The notes beneath the pieces are model-generated. The model was not told where the DNA came from and did not search any database. It worked only from the letters and a program-made list of their open reading frames with translations. 30,869 bases of DNA from Pseudomonadota bacterium (GTDB lineage: Bacteria > Desulfobacterota > Desulfovibrionia > Desulfovibrionales > Desulfovibrionaceae): positions 1-30,869 of the forward strand of contig JAEXGX010000324.1 in assembly GCA_023450535.1 (NCBI GenBank), in the 5' to 3' direction. Of the stretch, positions 19,095 to 27,101 are shown piece after piece; position 1 is the first letter of the stretch; every line of letters begins with the position of its first letter. Both the position numbers and the translations under genes were made by a program.

Positions 19095-19178
19095 GATTAA
19101 TTCTGATATCTTCATTAATCCCGAGTGAATCCTGCAAAGTTACTGTTTGAACAACCAATCTTTTTTTTGTTTGTTCAA
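19095..19178. repeat. Two inverted repeats in the lactate operon leader
   Basis: GATTAAT (19095-19101) pairs with ATTAATC (19114-19120), and TTGAACAA (19147-19154) pairs with TTGTTCAA (19171-19178) across a T-rich spacer. Both are exact. They could be regulator sites or RNA stems; the second includes eight T but is not placed as a normal terminator. Confidence 0.45.
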
Positions 19179-19317
19179 TCAATGAAATAAAATTATTCCT
19201 TGCCTTTTTGAATGAAATCTCGCAGATAATCAGAAGATTGCTGAAAATATAACGGGGCTCCGTCGCTCCGTTTTTGGCGTTCTCGCCCGACTTTTTTACA
19301 TCGCTCAAGGAGGCAGC

Positions 19318-20703
19318 ATGGCAAGTCAGGCTCTCATCAAGGAATTTGAACAATTGCTCGGCAAGGAAAACGTGTTCAGCTCCGAGGCGGACTGCCAGAG
19401 CTATTCCTACGATTCCGCCGTACTCAATCCTGTGGTTCCGGCGTTTGTGGTACGCCCGACCACTACCGAACAGCTCGGCCAGTGCGTAAGCAAGCTGTAT
19501 GAAAACGGCATTCCCATGACCGTGCGCGGCGCAGGCACCAACCTGTCCGGCGGCACCATTCCGGACAAAAGCGACACCGTGGTCATTCTGACCAACGGCC
19601 TGAACCGTATCCTTGAAATCAATGAAAGCGATCTTTACGCCGTAGTGGAATGCGGCGTAGTCACTGCCGACTTCGCCAACGCCGTGGCGGCGAAAAATCT
19701 GCTTTATCCGCCGGACCCGGGTTCACAGAGTGTGTCCACCATCGGCGGCAACATCGCGGAAAACGCGGGCGGCCTGCGCGGTCTGAAATACGGCGTTACC
19801 AAGGATTATCTCATGGGCGTCGAATTTTTCGACGCCACCGGCGCACTGGTGAAGTCCGGCTCCCGCACTGTGAAGTGCGTCACGGGTTACAACCTCGGGG
19901 GCATGATGGTGCAGTCCGAAGGCACTCTGGGCATCATTTCCCAGGCCGTGCTCAAGCTCGTGCCGCCGCCCAAGGCTTCCAAGGCCATCATGGCCGTGTT
20001 CGACGACATTCAGAAGGCCGCTGAAGCCGTGGCAGGCATTATTGCCTCCCATATCGTGCCCTGCACACTGGAATTTCTCGACAACAACACCATCGTCCGC
20101 GTGGATGACTTCACCAAGGCCGGTCTGCCCCGCGATGCCGCCGCCATTCTGCTCATTGAAGTGGACGGCCACCCCGCGCAGGTTGAAGACGAGGCCGTCG
20201 TGGTGGAAAAGGTGCTCAAGGACAACAATGCCACTGCCGTGCATGTAGCCAAAGACGCGGCGGAAAAGAACAAGCTGTGGGAAGCCCGCCGCATGGCTCT
20301 GCCCGTGCTGGCCCGCTGCAAGCCCACCACCGTGCTGGAAGACGCCACCGTACCACGTTCCCAGATCCCGGCCATGATGAAGGCGATCAATGACATTGCG
20401 GCCAAATACCGCCTGGAAATCGGCACCTTCGGCCACGCTGGAGACGGCAATCTGCATCCTACCTTCCTGTGCGACAAGCGCGACAAGGAAGAATTCCACA
20501 GGGTGGAAGAAGCCGTGGATGAAATGTTCGACGTGGCACTTAAGCTTCAGGGCACGCTGTCCGGCGAACACGGTATCGGTACTGCCAAGGCCAAATGGAT
20601 GGAAAAGGAAACCTCGCGCGGCACGATCCTCTTCTCTCAGCGCCTGCGCCGCGCCCTCGATCCCAAGGGCCTGCTCAATCCCACCAAGCTGGTGGGCATT
20701 TAA
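19318..20703 (+). CDS. glcD: FAD-linked D-lactate dehydrogenase / glycolate oxidase subunit GlcD-type
   Basis: The 461-residue flavoprotein belongs to the vanillyl-alcohol-oxidase/GlcD family; in Desulfovibrio, close relatives beside a lactate permease oxidise D-lactate to pyruvate. The FAD-binding PCMH domain covers about residues 35-215, with TVRGAGTNLSGG and the signature PDPGSQSVSTIGGNIAENAG. The C-terminal cap has GTFGHAGDGNLHP and SGEHGIGTAK, the substrate- and flavin-side motifs of this family. Length is typical. The start follows AAGGAGG by about six bases. The Fe-S gene starts 12 bases after its stop, and the pair probably forms a peripheral membrane-associated complex. Substrate (lactate versus glycolate) is inferred from context, not from residues. 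Confidence 0.93.
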   Translation: MASQALIKEFEQLLGKENVFSSEADCQSYSYDSAVLNPVVPAFVVRPTTTEQLGQCVSKLYENGIPMTVRGAGTNLSGGTIPDKSDTVVILTNGLNRILEINESDLYAVVECGVVTADFANAVAAKNLLYPPDPGSQSVSTIGGNIAENAGGLRGLKYGVTKDYLMGVEFFDATGALVKSGSRTVKCVTGYNLGGMMVQSEGTLGIISQAVLKLVPPPKASKAIMAVFDDIQKAAEAVAGIIASHIVPCTLEFLDNNTIVRVDDFTKAGLPRDAAAILLIEVDGHPAQVEDEAVVVEKVLKDNNATAVHVAKDAAEKNKLWEARRMALPVLARCKPTTVLEDATVPRSQIPAMMKAINDIAAKYRLEIGTFGHAGDGNLHPTFLCDKRDKEEFHRVEEAVDEMFDVALKLQGTLSGEHGIGTAKAKWMEKETSRGTILFSQRLRRALDPKGLLNPTKLVGI

Positions 20704-20715
20704 GGAAGGCTCGGC

Positions 20716-22008
20716 ATGAACGATCTGCAATCTCTCGCCCGGCGTCTCATGGCGCTGGACGACCGTATCATCGCCTGCATGAAGTGCGGCTTTTGCCAGC
20801 AGGTCTGCCCCATGTTCGGCGCGACCATGATGGAAGCCGACGTGGCGCGCGGCAAGCTCGCGCTGGTGAACAACCTCGCCCATGAAATGATCCGTGACCC
20901 CGAGGCCGTGGCCGACAAGCTGGGGCGCTGCCTGTTGTGCGGCTCCTGCGAGGCGGCCTGCCCCTCCGGCGTGAAAATTATGGACGTCTTTCTGGCCGCG
21001 CGTGAGCTGGTGTACGAATACATCGGCCTTTCCCCGGTCAAGAAGGTTATCTTCCGGGGCCTGCTGACCCGCCCGGCCCTGTTCAACCTTGCCATGCGCA
21101 TGGGCGCGCCTGCCCAAGCCGTGATGTTCAAAAAGAACAAAGACGCCCAAAACACCGTCTGCGCCCCCATGCTCAACTTCATGCTGGGCGACCGGCATAT
21201 CCGCAAAATGGCGGGCAGGCCTCTGCACGCCCGCTACGGGCATGTGGACGAGCCGCGCACAACCGGAGGCCTCAAGGTCGCCTTTTACCCCGGCTGCATG
21301 GGCGACAAGATGTATGTCGACATGGCCGAAGCCTGCCTCAAGGTGCTGAAGCACCATAATGTGGCGGTGTTCATGCCCAAGGGGCTGGCCTGCTGCGGCA
21401 TTCCCGCGCTCTCTTCCGGAGACGCCAAGGGCATGGTCGCGCAGATGAAAGTCAGCCTTGAGTTACTGGAACGGGGCAACTTCGATTACCTGGTCACGCC
21501 CTGCGGATCCTGTACCGCCACGATCAAGGAATACTGGCCCATGTACGCCGACCGGCTCGGCGCGGGCATGAAGAAGCTGGCCGATGATCTCGCCGCCAGG
21601 ACCATGGACATCAATCAATTCCTGGTGGATGTGCTCAAGGTGGAAGCGGCCACCCCGGCGGAAACTGCCGTTACCGTCACCTATCATGATCCCTGCCACC
21701 TGAAGAAAGCGCTGGGGGTATCCGAGCAGCCGCGCACCGTGCTTTCCGCCAACCCCGCCTACAAACTGACGGAAATGCGCGAAGCCGACCGCTGCTGCGG
21801 CTGCGGCGGTTCCTTCAACCTGTTCCACTACGACTACTCCCGCAAGATTGGCCAGCGCAAGCGCGATAACGTGGCCGCTTCTGGCGCGAAGGTCGTGGCC
21901 ACGGGCTGCCCGGCCTGCATGATGCAGCTCGAAGACGTGCTCTCACACAACCACGATGAGGTGGTGGTAAGGCATCCCGTTGAAATCTATGCGGAAACCC
22001 TGAAATAA
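20716..22008 (+). CDS. glcF: Fe-S/CCG-domain electron transfer subunit, GlcF-type
   Basis: The 430-residue protein accepts electrons from the flavoprotein encoded upstream. The N-terminus carries two [4Fe-4S] ferredoxin motifs: Cys21, 24, 27, 31 (CMKCGFCQQVC) and Cys72, 75, 78, 82 (CLLCGSCEAAC). Two CCG domains follow, with LACCGIP in the first and DPCHLKKALG, RCCGCGGSFN and GCPACMMQ in the second. CCG domains bind further Fe-S clusters in related heterodisulfide reductase and glycolate oxidase subunits. No transmembrane helix was found. It starts 12 bases after glcD with GGAAGG about eight bases before the ATG, so the two are cotranscribed. Confidence 0.92.
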   Translation: MNDLQSLARRLMALDDRIIACMKCGFCQQVCPMFGATMMEADVARGKLALVNNLAHEMIRDPEAVADKLGRCLLCGSCEAACPSGVKIMDVFLAARELVYEYIGLSPVKKVIFRGLLTRPALFNLAMRMGAPAQAVMFKKNKDAQNTVCAPMLNFMLGDRHIRKMAGRPLHARYGHVDEPRTTGGLKVAFYPGCMGDKMYVDMAEACLKVLKHHNVAVFMPKGLACCGIPALSSGDAKGMVAQMKVSLELLERGNFDYLVTPCGSCTATIKEYWPMYADRLGAGMKKLADDLAARTMDINQFLVDVLKVEAATPAETAVTVTYHDPCHLKKALGVSEQPRTVLSANPAYKLTEMREADRCCGCGGSFNLFHYDYSRKIGQRKRDNVAASGAKVVATGCPACMMQLEDVLSHNHDEVVVRHPVEIYAETLK

Positions 22009-22028
22009 TACATCCCGGAGGAATATAT

Positions 22029-22661
22029 ATGCCCTCAATCAACCAGGCCCTTGTAGACGAGTTCAGGGCCAAGGCCGAAGCGGTCAACGCCGTGGTGCGT
22101 GAAGCAGCCGATCTCGACGCGGCGCTGCGCTATGTGGTCGAAGTATGCGAAAGCAAGGCTCCCTGCGAAATGCTGACCGACGAGCCTGATGCCGAAAAAG
22201 GCCCCCTTGGTCCCAACGGCGTCCCTACCCGTGTGAAGCGCATCGTGGCTGCCCCCGGCCTTGATGATGAAAACTTTGCAAAACTTGTCTCTGCCTGTGA
22301 GGCGCAAGGTTTCTCCTGCATCCGCAATGGACTGCGCAAGCATCTGTCGGGTATTGATGTGGGCTTTTCCACGGCGGATCTTGGCGTGGCGGCCAGCGGC
22401 ACCTGCATGGTCAATACCGATTCCGAGGAAGGCCGTCTGGCGGGCATGATTGCGGAAATCAACGTAATCGCCCTCAAGAAGTCGGAAATATACCCCCACC
22501 TGCCCGCCATTGCGGAAAAGCTCCGCGCGCGCATGGGCGACGGCACTCCCACCTACACCACGTTCATCACTGGCCCCAGCCGCACGGCGGACATTGAACG
22601 CGTCGCCGCCGTGGGCGTACATGGTCCGCTGGAACTGCACATTATCCTATTGGAGGCCTAG
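22029..22661 (+). CDS. lutC: LutC-like LUD-domain protein
   Basis: The 210-residue protein has the LUD (DUF162) fold found in LutC, a subunit of the LutABC L-lactate oxidase. Recognisable segments are GVDVGFSTADLGVAASGT-like sequence at about residues 115-132 (here GIDVGFSTADLGVAASGT), the acidic IILLEA end, and the TTFITGPSRTADIE motif at about 178-191, characteristic of the family. GGAGG lies about seven bases before the ATG and 20 bases after the glcF stop. It is cytoplasmic and carries no Fe-S motif of its own. It is expected to form a complex with the LutB-like fusion protein, whose ATG follows three bases after its stop. Confidence 0.9.
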   Translation: MPSINQALVDEFRAKAEAVNAVVREAADLDAALRYVVEVCESKAPCEMLTDEPDAEKGPLGPNGVPTRVKRIVAAPGLDDENFAKLVSACEAQGFSCIRNGLRKHLSGIDVGFSTADLGVAASGTCMVNTDSEEGRLAGMIAEINVIALKKSEIYPHLPAIAEKLRARMGDGTPTYTTFITGPSRTADIERVAAVGVHGPLELHIILLEA

Positions 22662-22664
22662 GTC

Positions 22665-24818
22665 ATGCATAGCGCGCCGAAAAACTACTCGGAATATCAC
22701 AAGCAGCTTGACGAGGCTCTGGAAGACAAGTTCCTGCGCAATACGCTGGACACCTTTGCCGTGGCCTATCGCGCTAACCGCGAAACCATCTTCAAGGAGG
22801 TGGATGAGCGCGCCCTGATCGCGCAAATCGCTGACGCCAAGGATGACGCCTGCAAACACATGGAAGAGCTGTACACGCAGTTCAAGGAGCAGGCGGAAAA
22901 GCGCGGGGTACATGTACACCGTGCGGCCACGGCGGAGGAAGCCAACGCCATTATCGCCCGTATCGCCAAGGAAAACAACGTCAAGCGGGTGGTCAAGTCC
23001 AAATCCATGACCGCCGAGGAAATCCAGCTCAACCCCTATCTGGAAAAAGAGGGGCTGATCGTGGATGAAACCGACCTGGGCGAATGGATCATCCAGTTGC
23101 GCCATGAAGGCCCCTCCCACATGGTCATGCCCGCCATTCACCTTTCCCGCTATCAGGTGGCCGAAGACTTCACCAGGGAAACCGGCGTGAAGCAGGACGC
23201 GGAGGACATCCAGCGGCTGGTCAAGGTAGCCCGCGTACAACTGCGCCGCAAGTTCATCGCCGCCGACATGGGCGTGAGCGGCTGCAACTTCGCCATTGCA
23301 GAAAACGGCGCAGTCTCCACCGTGACCAACGAAGGCAACGCCCGCATGGTGACCACTTTGCCCCGCGTGCATGTGGCCATTGCCGGTCTGGACAAGCTGG
23401 TGCCCACCCTCGACGTGGCGCTCACCGCGCTTCAGGTGCTGCCGCGCAACGCCACGGCCCAGCGCCTGACTTCCTACGTAACGCTCATGGACGGCGCGGG
23501 TGAATGTCAGGCTAACCCCGACGGCAAAAAAATCATGCATGTGGTCTTTGTCGACAACGGCCGCAGTGAAATCGCCAAGGATCCGCTGTTCTCGCAGATT
23601 TTCCGCTGCGTGCGCTGCGGAGCCTGCGCCAACGTCTGCCCGGTGTTCCGCCTGGTGGGCGGACACAAGATGGGCTACATCTACATTGGAGCCATCGGTC
23701 TTATCCTGACCTATTTCTTCCACGGACACGACAAAGCCAAAGTGCTCTGTCAGAACTGCGTCGGTTGCGAGTCCTGCAAGAGCGTATGCGCGGGCGGTAT
23801 CGACCTGCCCCGGCTGATCCGCGAAATCCGCAGTCGCCTCATGGAAGAAGAAGGCAACCCTCTGCCCATGGGGCTGCTCTCCTCGGTAATGAAAAACCGT
23901 AAACTCTTCCACCGCCTGCTCAAATACGCGGCCTTTGCGCAAAAGCCGTTCACCCGCGGTACGCAATTCCAGCGCCACTTGCCCGCCATGTTCCTGGGCA
24001 AGCACGGCTTCAAGGCACTGCCCGCCATTGCGGACAAGTCCTTCCGCGACCGCTGGCCGTCCTTGTCGCCCCGGGTGGAGAACCCCAAATACCGCGTCGC
24101 CATCTTCGGCGGCTGTGCGCAGGATTTCGTTTACCCCGAACAGTTGGAAGCGGCGGTGAAGGTGCTGGCCGCGCATGGCGTGGCTGTGGACTACCCCGAA
24201 GCCCAGACCTGCTGCGGCCTGCCTCTGGAAATGATGGGCCAGCGCCCCACCTCCAAAGAGGTGGCGCGCCAGAATGTGGAAGCCTTCAGCGCCGGAAACT
24301 ACGACGCGGTAATCACTCTCTGCGCCAGCTGCGCCTCGCACCTCAAGCACAGTTACCCGGATCTTCTGCTGGGCGATCCGCTGGTCTTCAAAGCGCGGGC
24401 CTTTGCGGACAAGGTGACGGACTTCAGCTCCTTCGTGCATGACGTGCTGGGTCTCAAACCGGAAGACTTCAACAACTCCGGGGAAAAGATCACGTATCAC
24501 GCGGCCTGCCATATCTGCCGCGGCCTCGGCGTGAAGGAAGCCCCCCGCGCCCTCATTGCAGACGCGGCGGACTATGTCCCCTGCAACGAAGAAGAAATCT
24601 GCTGCGGCTTTGGCGGCACCTATTCCATGAAATTCCCGGAAATCTCTGCACAACTGCTCGACAAAAAGCTGAACAACATCAAGGAAACCGGCGCCTCCCG
24701 CGTGGTGATGGACTGTCCCGGCTGCGTCATGCAAATCCGCGGGGGCGCGGAAAAGCAGAACCTGGGCGTCAAAGTTTCACACATTGCGGAACTGCTTGCT
24801 GAAAACATAAAGAAATAG
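22665..24818 (+). CDS. LutB-like LUD/ferredoxin protein fused to CCG domains
   Basis: This 717-residue protein joins two functions that in Bacillus are LutB and LutA. Residues 1-300 form a LUD domain (SGCNFAIAENGAVSTVTNEG). Two [4Fe-4S] motifs follow: Cys315, 318, 321, 325 (CVRCGACANVC) and Cys362, 365, 368 or 371, 375 (a stretch with extra cysteines). From about 460 there are two CCG domains with TCCGLPLEMMG, TLCASCASHLKH, AACHICRGLG, ICCGFGGTYSMKF and DCPGCVMQIRGG. With LutC it probably forms the L-lactate oxidation branch. A fused protein of this kind is known from Desulfovibrio lactate operons. Start: GGAGG seven bases before the ATG. A small hairpin follows the gene before the permease. 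Confidence 0.92.
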   Translation: MHSAPKNYSEYHKQLDEALEDKFLRNTLDTFAVAYRANRETIFKEVDERALIAQIADAKDDACKHMEELYTQFKEQAEKRGVHVHRAATAEEANAIIARIAKENNVKRVVKSKSMTAEEIQLNPYLEKEGLIVDETDLGEWIIQLRHEGPSHMVMPAIHLSRYQVAEDFTRETGVKQDAEDIQRLVKVARVQLRRKFIAADMGVSGCNFAIAENGAVSTVTNEGNARMVTTLPRVHVAIAGLDKLVPTLDVALTALQVLPRNATAQRLTSYVTLMDGAGECQANPDGKKIMHVVFVDNGRSEIAKDPLFSQIFRCVRCGACANVCPVFRLVGGHKMGYIYIGAIGLILTYFFHGHDKAKVLCQNCVGCESCKSVCAGGIDLPRLIREIRSRLMEEEGNPLPMGLLSSVMKNRKLFHRLLKYAAFAQKPFTRGTQFQRHLPAMFLGKHGFKALPAIADKSFRDRWPSLSPRVENPKYRVAIFGGCAQDFVYPEQLEAAVKVLAAHGVAVDYPEAQTCCGLPLEMMGQRPTSKEVARQNVEAFSAGNYDAVITLCASCASHLKHSYPDLLLGDPLVFKARAFADKVTDFSSFVHDVLGLKPEDFNNSGEKITYHAACHICRGLGVKEAPRALIADAADYVPCNEEEICCGFGGTYSMKFPEISAQLLDKKLNNIKETGASRVVMDCPGCVMQIRGGAEKQNLGVKVSHIAELLAENIKK

Positions 24819-24826
24819 ACGCGTCT

Positions 24827-24849
24827 CCCGCATCATGCGGGTTTACTCT
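24827..24849 (+). terminator. Weak hairpin between the LutB-like gene and lctP
   Basis: CCCGC-ATCAT-GCGGG is followed by TTTACTCT. The stem is short and the T tract broken, so it may be an attenuator or RNA-processing site lowering or separating permease expression. Confidence 0.35.
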
Positions 24850-24964
24850 GCCGGGTCGCCCTTCATTCCGGGGCGGTCCGGCTCAGACAGAACGCCTTCC
24901 GGCGTTCCGGGCGGGTTGCGGTGCTGCCGCACGAACGAATATTTTTTTTACCGGAGGAGAATCT

Positions 24965-26659
24965 ATGTCGATTGGTCTCTTGGCGCTTTTCGCCTTTGTC
25001 CCCATCCTCGTCGCTCTCGTGCTCATGGCCGGACTTCGCTGGCCTTCCACCCGGGCTATGCCGCTCTCCCTGCTTTCCGGTCTTATTCTGGCCGCTACTA
25101 TCTGGGGACAGTCTCCCTTGCGTCTGCTGGCCCTGTGCCTTGAAGGCACCATCACCGCCTTCGGTGTACTGATCATCGTATTCGGCGCACTCCTCATTTA
25201 TTATACGCTGGAATACAGCGGCGGCATGGAAACCATCCAGGCGGGCATGAAGCGCATCAGCCCTGACCGCCGCCTCCAGGCCATCATCATCGGTTTCATG
25301 TTCGCGGCCTTTATTGAAGGTGCAGCGGGCTTCGGCACCCCGGCCGCTCTGGCCGCCCCCCTGCTGCTCGGACTCGGTTTTCCGCCCCTCTGCGCCGCTG
25401 TTATCTGCCTGGTGTTTAACAGCGTGCCCGTGACCTTCGGCGCTGTGGGCACCCCGGTGCTCCAGGGCTTCAAGTCCGTGGAAGCGCTCGGCATGACCGC
25501 CCTCGGCTTCAGCGATCCGGCTCTCTTCTACAAGACCGTAGGCGAATTCGTCACCCTGATGCACCTGCCTATGGCCTTTATCCTGCCCATCTTTATGCTC
25601 GGCTTCATGACCCGCTTCTTTGGCAGGAACAAATCCTGGCTCGAAGGCTTCCGCGCCTGGAAGTACTGCCTCATGGCCTCGGTCTGCTTTGTGGTGCCCT
25701 ATCTCATTCTGGCCTGGACCGTAGGCCCCGAACTGCCCTCCATGGTGGGCGGTCTGCTCGGACTCGGCGTGCTGGTTTTCCTGACGAAAAAGGGCTTCTG
25801 CATCCCCAAGGACGGCGTGTGGCAGTTCGCCCCCTCCGCTGAATGGAGTGCGGACTGGAGCGGCGAAATCAAAGCCAGTGACGCCACCGACTTTACCGAC
25901 CACATGAGCCAGATCCGTGCCTGGATGCCCTATGTACTGTGCGGCCTGCTGCTGGTGCTCACCCGCGTGCCCGCCTTCGGCCTCAAGCCCATTGTCACCA
26001 CCTGGGGCGTAGTAGGCGTGAAGGATATTCTCGGTCAGCAGGGCGTGGGTGCCAGCCTGGCGCTGCTCAACCTGCCCGGCACCATTCCCTTCATTCTGGT
26101 GGCCATCATCACCATCGGTCTGCACACCATGAGCCCGGCCAAGGTCAGCGGCGCGTGGACCACGGCCTTCAAAAAAATGAAGGCTCCCACCATCGCCCTG
26201 ATCTCCGCCGTGGCGTTGGTTTCTGTGCTCAAGGGCTCCGGCGTCAACGACGCAGGTGTCGACGGCGCGGCTCTGCCCTCCATGCCCATGGCTATGGCCC
26301 AGTTCATGGCGGCCCTTACCGGAAACGCCTGGCCCTATCTTGCCTCCTACGCAGGCGGCCTGGGCGCGTTCATCACCGGTTCCAACACGGTGTCCGACAT
26401 GCTCTTCGCCAACTTCCAGTGGGATGTGGCCAATGCCCTCAATTTCTCGCCCCTCGGCCACTATGTGATTCTGGCGGCGCAGGGCGCGGGCGGCGCCATG
26501 GGCAACATGATCTGTATCCACAACATTGTGTCCGTGTGTGCGGTGCTCGGCATGATCGGCCACGAAGGTTCGATCCTGCGCCGTACCTTTGTCCCCTTCC
26601 TGCTCTACGGCATTCCCGTGGGTCTGGTGGCGGGCTACCTGATCGCTTCCGGTATATAG
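24965..26659 (+). CDS. lctP: L-lactate permease LctP/LldP family
   Basis: The 564-residue inner-membrane symporter imports lactate (and often glycolate) with protons. About twelve to fourteen hydrophobic helices can be traced, beginning with IGLLALFAFVPILVALVLMA. Family hallmarks include FAAFIEGAAGFGTPAALAAP, VFNSVPVTFGAVGTP, the C-terminal GSNTVSDMLFANFQ and GAMGNMICIHNIVSVCAVLG. Length is typical (about 550). CGGAGGAG lies just before ATG 24965. The 146-base gap from the LutB-like gene is the widest in the operon, and the gene is followed by a strong terminator. In several Desulfovibrio operons the permease precedes the dehydrogenase genes, so the last position here is a rearranged order. 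Confidence 0.95.
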   Translation: MSIGLLALFAFVPILVALVLMAGLRWPSTRAMPLSLLSGLILAATIWGQSPLRLLALCLEGTITAFGVLIIVFGALLIYYTLEYSGGMETIQAGMKRISPDRRLQAIIIGFMFAAFIEGAAGFGTPAALAAPLLLGLGFPPLCAAVICLVFNSVPVTFGAVGTPVLQGFKSVEALGMTALGFSDPALFYKTVGEFVTLMHLPMAFILPIFMLGFMTRFFGRNKSWLEGFRAWKYCLMASVCFVVPYLILAWTVGPELPSMVGGLLGLGVLVFLTKKGFCIPKDGVWQFAPSAEWSADWSGEIKASDATDFTDHMSQIRAWMPYVLCGLLLVLTRVPAFGLKPIVTTWGVVGVKDILGQQGVGASLALLNLPGTIPFILVAIITIGLHTMSPAKVSGAWTTAFKKMKAPTIALISAVALVSVLKGSGVNDAGVDGAALPSMPMAMAQFMAALTGNAWPYLASYAGGLGAFITGSNTVSDMLFANFQWDVANALNFSPLGHYVILAAQGAGGAMGNMICIHNIVSVCAVLGMIGHEGSILRRTFVPFLLYGIPVGLVAGYLIASGI

Positions 26660-26677
26660 GCATCTCTGCCTTCGTCT

Positions 26678-26723
26678 AAAAAAAGTGGGCCGCTTTTCAG
26701 AAAGAGCGGCCCACTTTTTTTAA
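26678..26723 (+). terminator. Strong bidirectional-type terminator closing the lactate operon
   Basis: A long stem (AAAAAAGTGGGCCGCTTTT against AAAGAGCGGCCCACTTTTTT, loop CAG) has an A tract on one side and a T tract on the other. Confidence 0.95.
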
Positions 26724-27101
26724 TCTTTTCACCATAACCAGGATGGGAATATTTAAATTTTATAATAACTTCATGGAGATAAAAAAACACACATTTTTGG
26801 GATTGCTATCCTAAGTTTTAACCAGTAATGCCGATTCAGTGTATCGGAATGCTGGTGAATTTCGCCTTGAAACACTCCGTGAATCAAACGAAGCGAGATT
26901 TATCTCTGTTCTCTTTACCCGTAGGTATTTCACGCCAACGGCTGAAGGCACCGCAAAGCCCCGCCATTCCCCGTAGTCCGAAGGACATACAGGCATGGAC
27001 AGCAGAGCATGGCTCCGACGAAATGTGAAATTTAAGTGGCAGAATAGCACGTCCTGCATGGATGAACCATTTCGAACGTTAATTGCTCTCATGAGGCTAG
27101 C
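26724..27101. other. Spacer between lctP and the chemoreceptor gene
   Basis: AT-rich in its first 80 bases, then mixed. It holds copy C of the dispersed repeat, which runs up to the chemoreceptor start. Open frames on either strand have no ribosome binding site and no recognisable family. Confidence 0.65.
26846..27092 (+). repeat. Dispersed intergenic repeat, copy C
   Basis: The palindromic head is badly eroded (ATTTCGCCTTGAAAC near 26859). GCGAGATTTATC at 26893, CGCAAAGCCCC at 26952, CATACAGGCATGGACAGCAG at 26986 (17 of 20 as in copy A), CATGGCTCCG, GTGAAATTTA at 27025, and TGCTCTCATG at 27084-27093 follow in the same order as in copy A. It ends only nine bases before the chemoreceptor GTG. 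Confidence 0.6.

Larger units (their letters stand above)
18728..19317. other. Regulatory spacer upstream of the lactate operon
   Basis: No gene is supported. The left half holds a perfect palindrome and copy B of the dispersed repeat (18730-18950). The right half (about 18960-19260) is AT-rich and holds several inverted repeats and a weak sigma-54-like site, listed separately. AAGGAGG just before 19318 is the ribosome binding site of the first lactate gene. Confidence 0.7.

Noticed and set aside
19723..26563. Very long minus-strand open frames opposite the lactate genes (19723-21357, 22647-24734, 24863-26563)
   Set aside because: They are antisense to clear lactate genes, rich in His/Gly/Ala from codon-position bias, lack ribosome binding sites and show no family motifs.
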